Assembly: GCA_026388915.1 (NCBI GenBank)
Contig: JAPLIW010000748.1
Span: 1-14,019, forward strand
DNA length: 14,019 nt
From: Deltaproteobacteria bacterium
GTDB lineage: Bacteria > Desulfobacterota > SM23-61
Reading direction: 5' to 3'
Numbering within the stretch: the first letter of the stretch is position 1; each line of letters begins with the position of its first letter. Positions 13,539 through 14,019 of this stretch are shown here, piece by piece. Under the pieces are notes generated by a model. That model made no database searches. It saw only the letters and a program-made list of their open reading frames with translations, and had not been told where the DNA came from. The position numbers and the translations under genes were made by a program.

Positions 13539-13566
13539 ATGATAATCAAAGGAAAACTTTTGTCAA
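13539..13566 (-). promoter_or_regulatory. Sigma70-type promoter candidate for the acyl-CoA dehydrogenase/Etf gene run
   Basis: On the minus strand a perfect TTGACA (13566-13561) is followed after 16 bases by TATCAT (13544-13539), five of six matches to TATAAT. Transcription would start near 13532, leaving a leader of about 180 bases before the GTG at 13351. It sits in the AT-rich part of the divergent region. The match is by eye; no scoring was run. Confidence 0.5.
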
Positions 13567-13611
13567 GCGAATTATTGCCCTGGAAAGGATTTTTTTGGCA
13601 ACTCTATCATA

Positions 13612-13627
13612 AGAATAATTCTATAAT
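13612..13627 (+). promoter_or_regulatory. Possible -10 box overlapped by a small palindrome, for the plus-strand gene
   Basis: TATAAT occurs at 13622-13627, overlapping the last base of a perfect AGAAT-A-ATTCT palindrome (13612-13622). The only -35-like hexamer, TTGGCA at 13595-13600, is 21 bases away, too far for a standard promoter. It could be an extended or activator-dependent promoter with an operator, or chance in AT-rich DNA. Confidence 0.25.
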
Positions 13628-13837
13628 TTTCAATGGGTTATGAGAATTTATTTTTCCGGACAGGCTAACCTTAAGGATATGAATTAAATTCAAGAATATT
13701 AGATTTCAGATGGAAGAGAAATTTGAAAAGGGGGGGAAGACGGGGAAAGTGGAACGGGCGAAAAATGTTGAAAGGCTCTCGGCCTTGTGATAATCTGCCT
13801 TCCAAAAAGGAATGCAGGTAGGGAAACTACTGATTCT

Positions 13838-13843
13838 AGGAGG
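13838..13843 (+). promoter_or_regulatory. Strong ribosome binding site of the BadI-like gene
   Basis: AGGAGG, 5 bases before the ATG at 13849. It fixes the start of the truncated plus-strand gene. Confidence 0.8.
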
Positions 13844-13848
13844 AAGCA

Positions 13849-14019
13849 ATGGATTATGAAGATATTCTCTACGAGGCGAAGGAGGGAATCGCCAAGATCG
13901 TCATCAATCGTCCCAAGGTGTACAATGCCTTCCGGGTAAAAACGATGGATGAGCTCATCCAGGCTTTCGAGCGGGCCGAAGCGGACGAAACCGTGGGAGT
14001 GGTCATTTTCACCGGCGCC
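13849..14019 (+). CDS. Enoyl-CoA hydratase/isomerase family protein, BadI/MenB-like (3' end beyond the window)
   Basis: Only the first 57 codons are present. The N-terminus has the crotonase opening: YEDILYEAKEG, then IVINRP (17-22), YNAFRVKTMDEL (25-36) and VGVVIFTGA (49-57). The NAFR form, instead of NAL, is characteristic of 2-ketocyclohexanecarboxyl-CoA hydrolase (BadI) and naphthoate synthase (MenB). As I remember the BadI N-terminus it agrees closely. BadI opens the alicyclic ring to pimeloyl-CoA in benzoyl-CoA and cyclohexanecarboxylate degradation. The oxyanion-hole and catalytic residues lie beyond the window, so the assignment within the family is tentative. It is divergent from the acyl-CoA dehydrogenase/Etf genes, which could be co-regulated from the shared intergenic region. 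Confidence 0.85.
   Translation, partial: MDYEDILYEAKEGIAKIVINRPKVYNAFRVKTMDELIQAFERAEADETVGVVIFTGA

Larger units (their letters stand above)
13352..13848. other. 497-bp divergent intergenic control region
   Basis: No credible gene. The left half (to about 13500) is leader RNA of the minus-strand run and has short inverted motifs: CACCCT 13462-13467 with AGGGTG 13477-13482, and TGGG/CCCA near 13481-13493. The middle (13530-13700) is markedly AT-rich compared with all surrounding sequence and holds the promoter candidates listed separately. No recognisable regulator-binding consensus was found, and no regulator gene lies in the window. Confidence 0.6.

Overview
The window looks like a chromosomal segment from an anaerobic bacterium, most likely a Desulfobacterota (former Deltaproteobacteria) fatty-acid or aromatic-acid degrader. 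This is inferred from gene content: an oxygen-sensitive 4-hydroxybutyryl-CoA dehydratase homologue, a ferredoxin-fused EtfA, a [4Fe-4S] Old-Yellow-Enzyme reductase, a beta-keto acid cleavage enzyme and a BadI-like enoyl-CoA hydratase-family gene. The intergenic palindromes are also of kinds I associate with that group. No rRNA, tRNA, transposase, CRISPR array or phage gene was seen.

Layout. Nine of the ten protein genes are on the minus strand and read from right to left. In transcription order they are: acyl-CoA dehydrogenase 1 (13351-12200), EtfB (12143-11349), ferredoxin-fused EtfA (11339-10128), acyl-CoA dehydrogenase 2 (10114-8996), a 143-bp palindromic repeat element, the 4-hydroxybutyryl-CoA dehydratase homologue (8800-7352), an alpha-methylacyl-CoA racemase / CaiB-family protein (7223-6045), a 258-bp gap, a DUF849/BKACE enzyme (5786-4860), an AtoE-type short-chain fatty acid transporter (4783-3395), a repeat-filled gap, a FadH-like enoate / 2,4-dienoyl-CoA reductase (2969-1032), a second repeat-filled gap, and an SDR oxidoreductase running off the left edge (550-1). 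A divergent, right-truncated BadI/MenB-like gene starts at 13849 on the plus strand. The AT-rich region between the two divergent units carries a good sigma70-type promoter candidate for the minus-strand genes.

How the genes may work together (inference). AtoE could import or export a short-chain acid such as acetoacetate. The CaiB/racemase-family protein would act on its CoA ester. The dehydratase would turn a 4-hydroxyacyl-CoA into a 2-enoyl-CoA. The two dehydrogenases with the EtfB/Fd-EtfA pair would oxidise or reduce acyl-CoA/enoyl-CoA, possibly with flavin-based electron bifurcation. The SDR and the FadH-like reductase would handle hydroxyacyl and (di)enoyl intermediates. BKACE could cleave a free beta-keto acid with acetyl-CoA to acetoacetate plus an acyl-CoA, bypassing a thiolase. 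I know of no described pathway with this exact set, and the true substrate cannot be read from the sequence.

The main non-coding signal is the density and variety of palindromic elements in the gaps. They include two composite elements built from paired copies of one 28-base hairpin unit, whose stem differences are compensatory.
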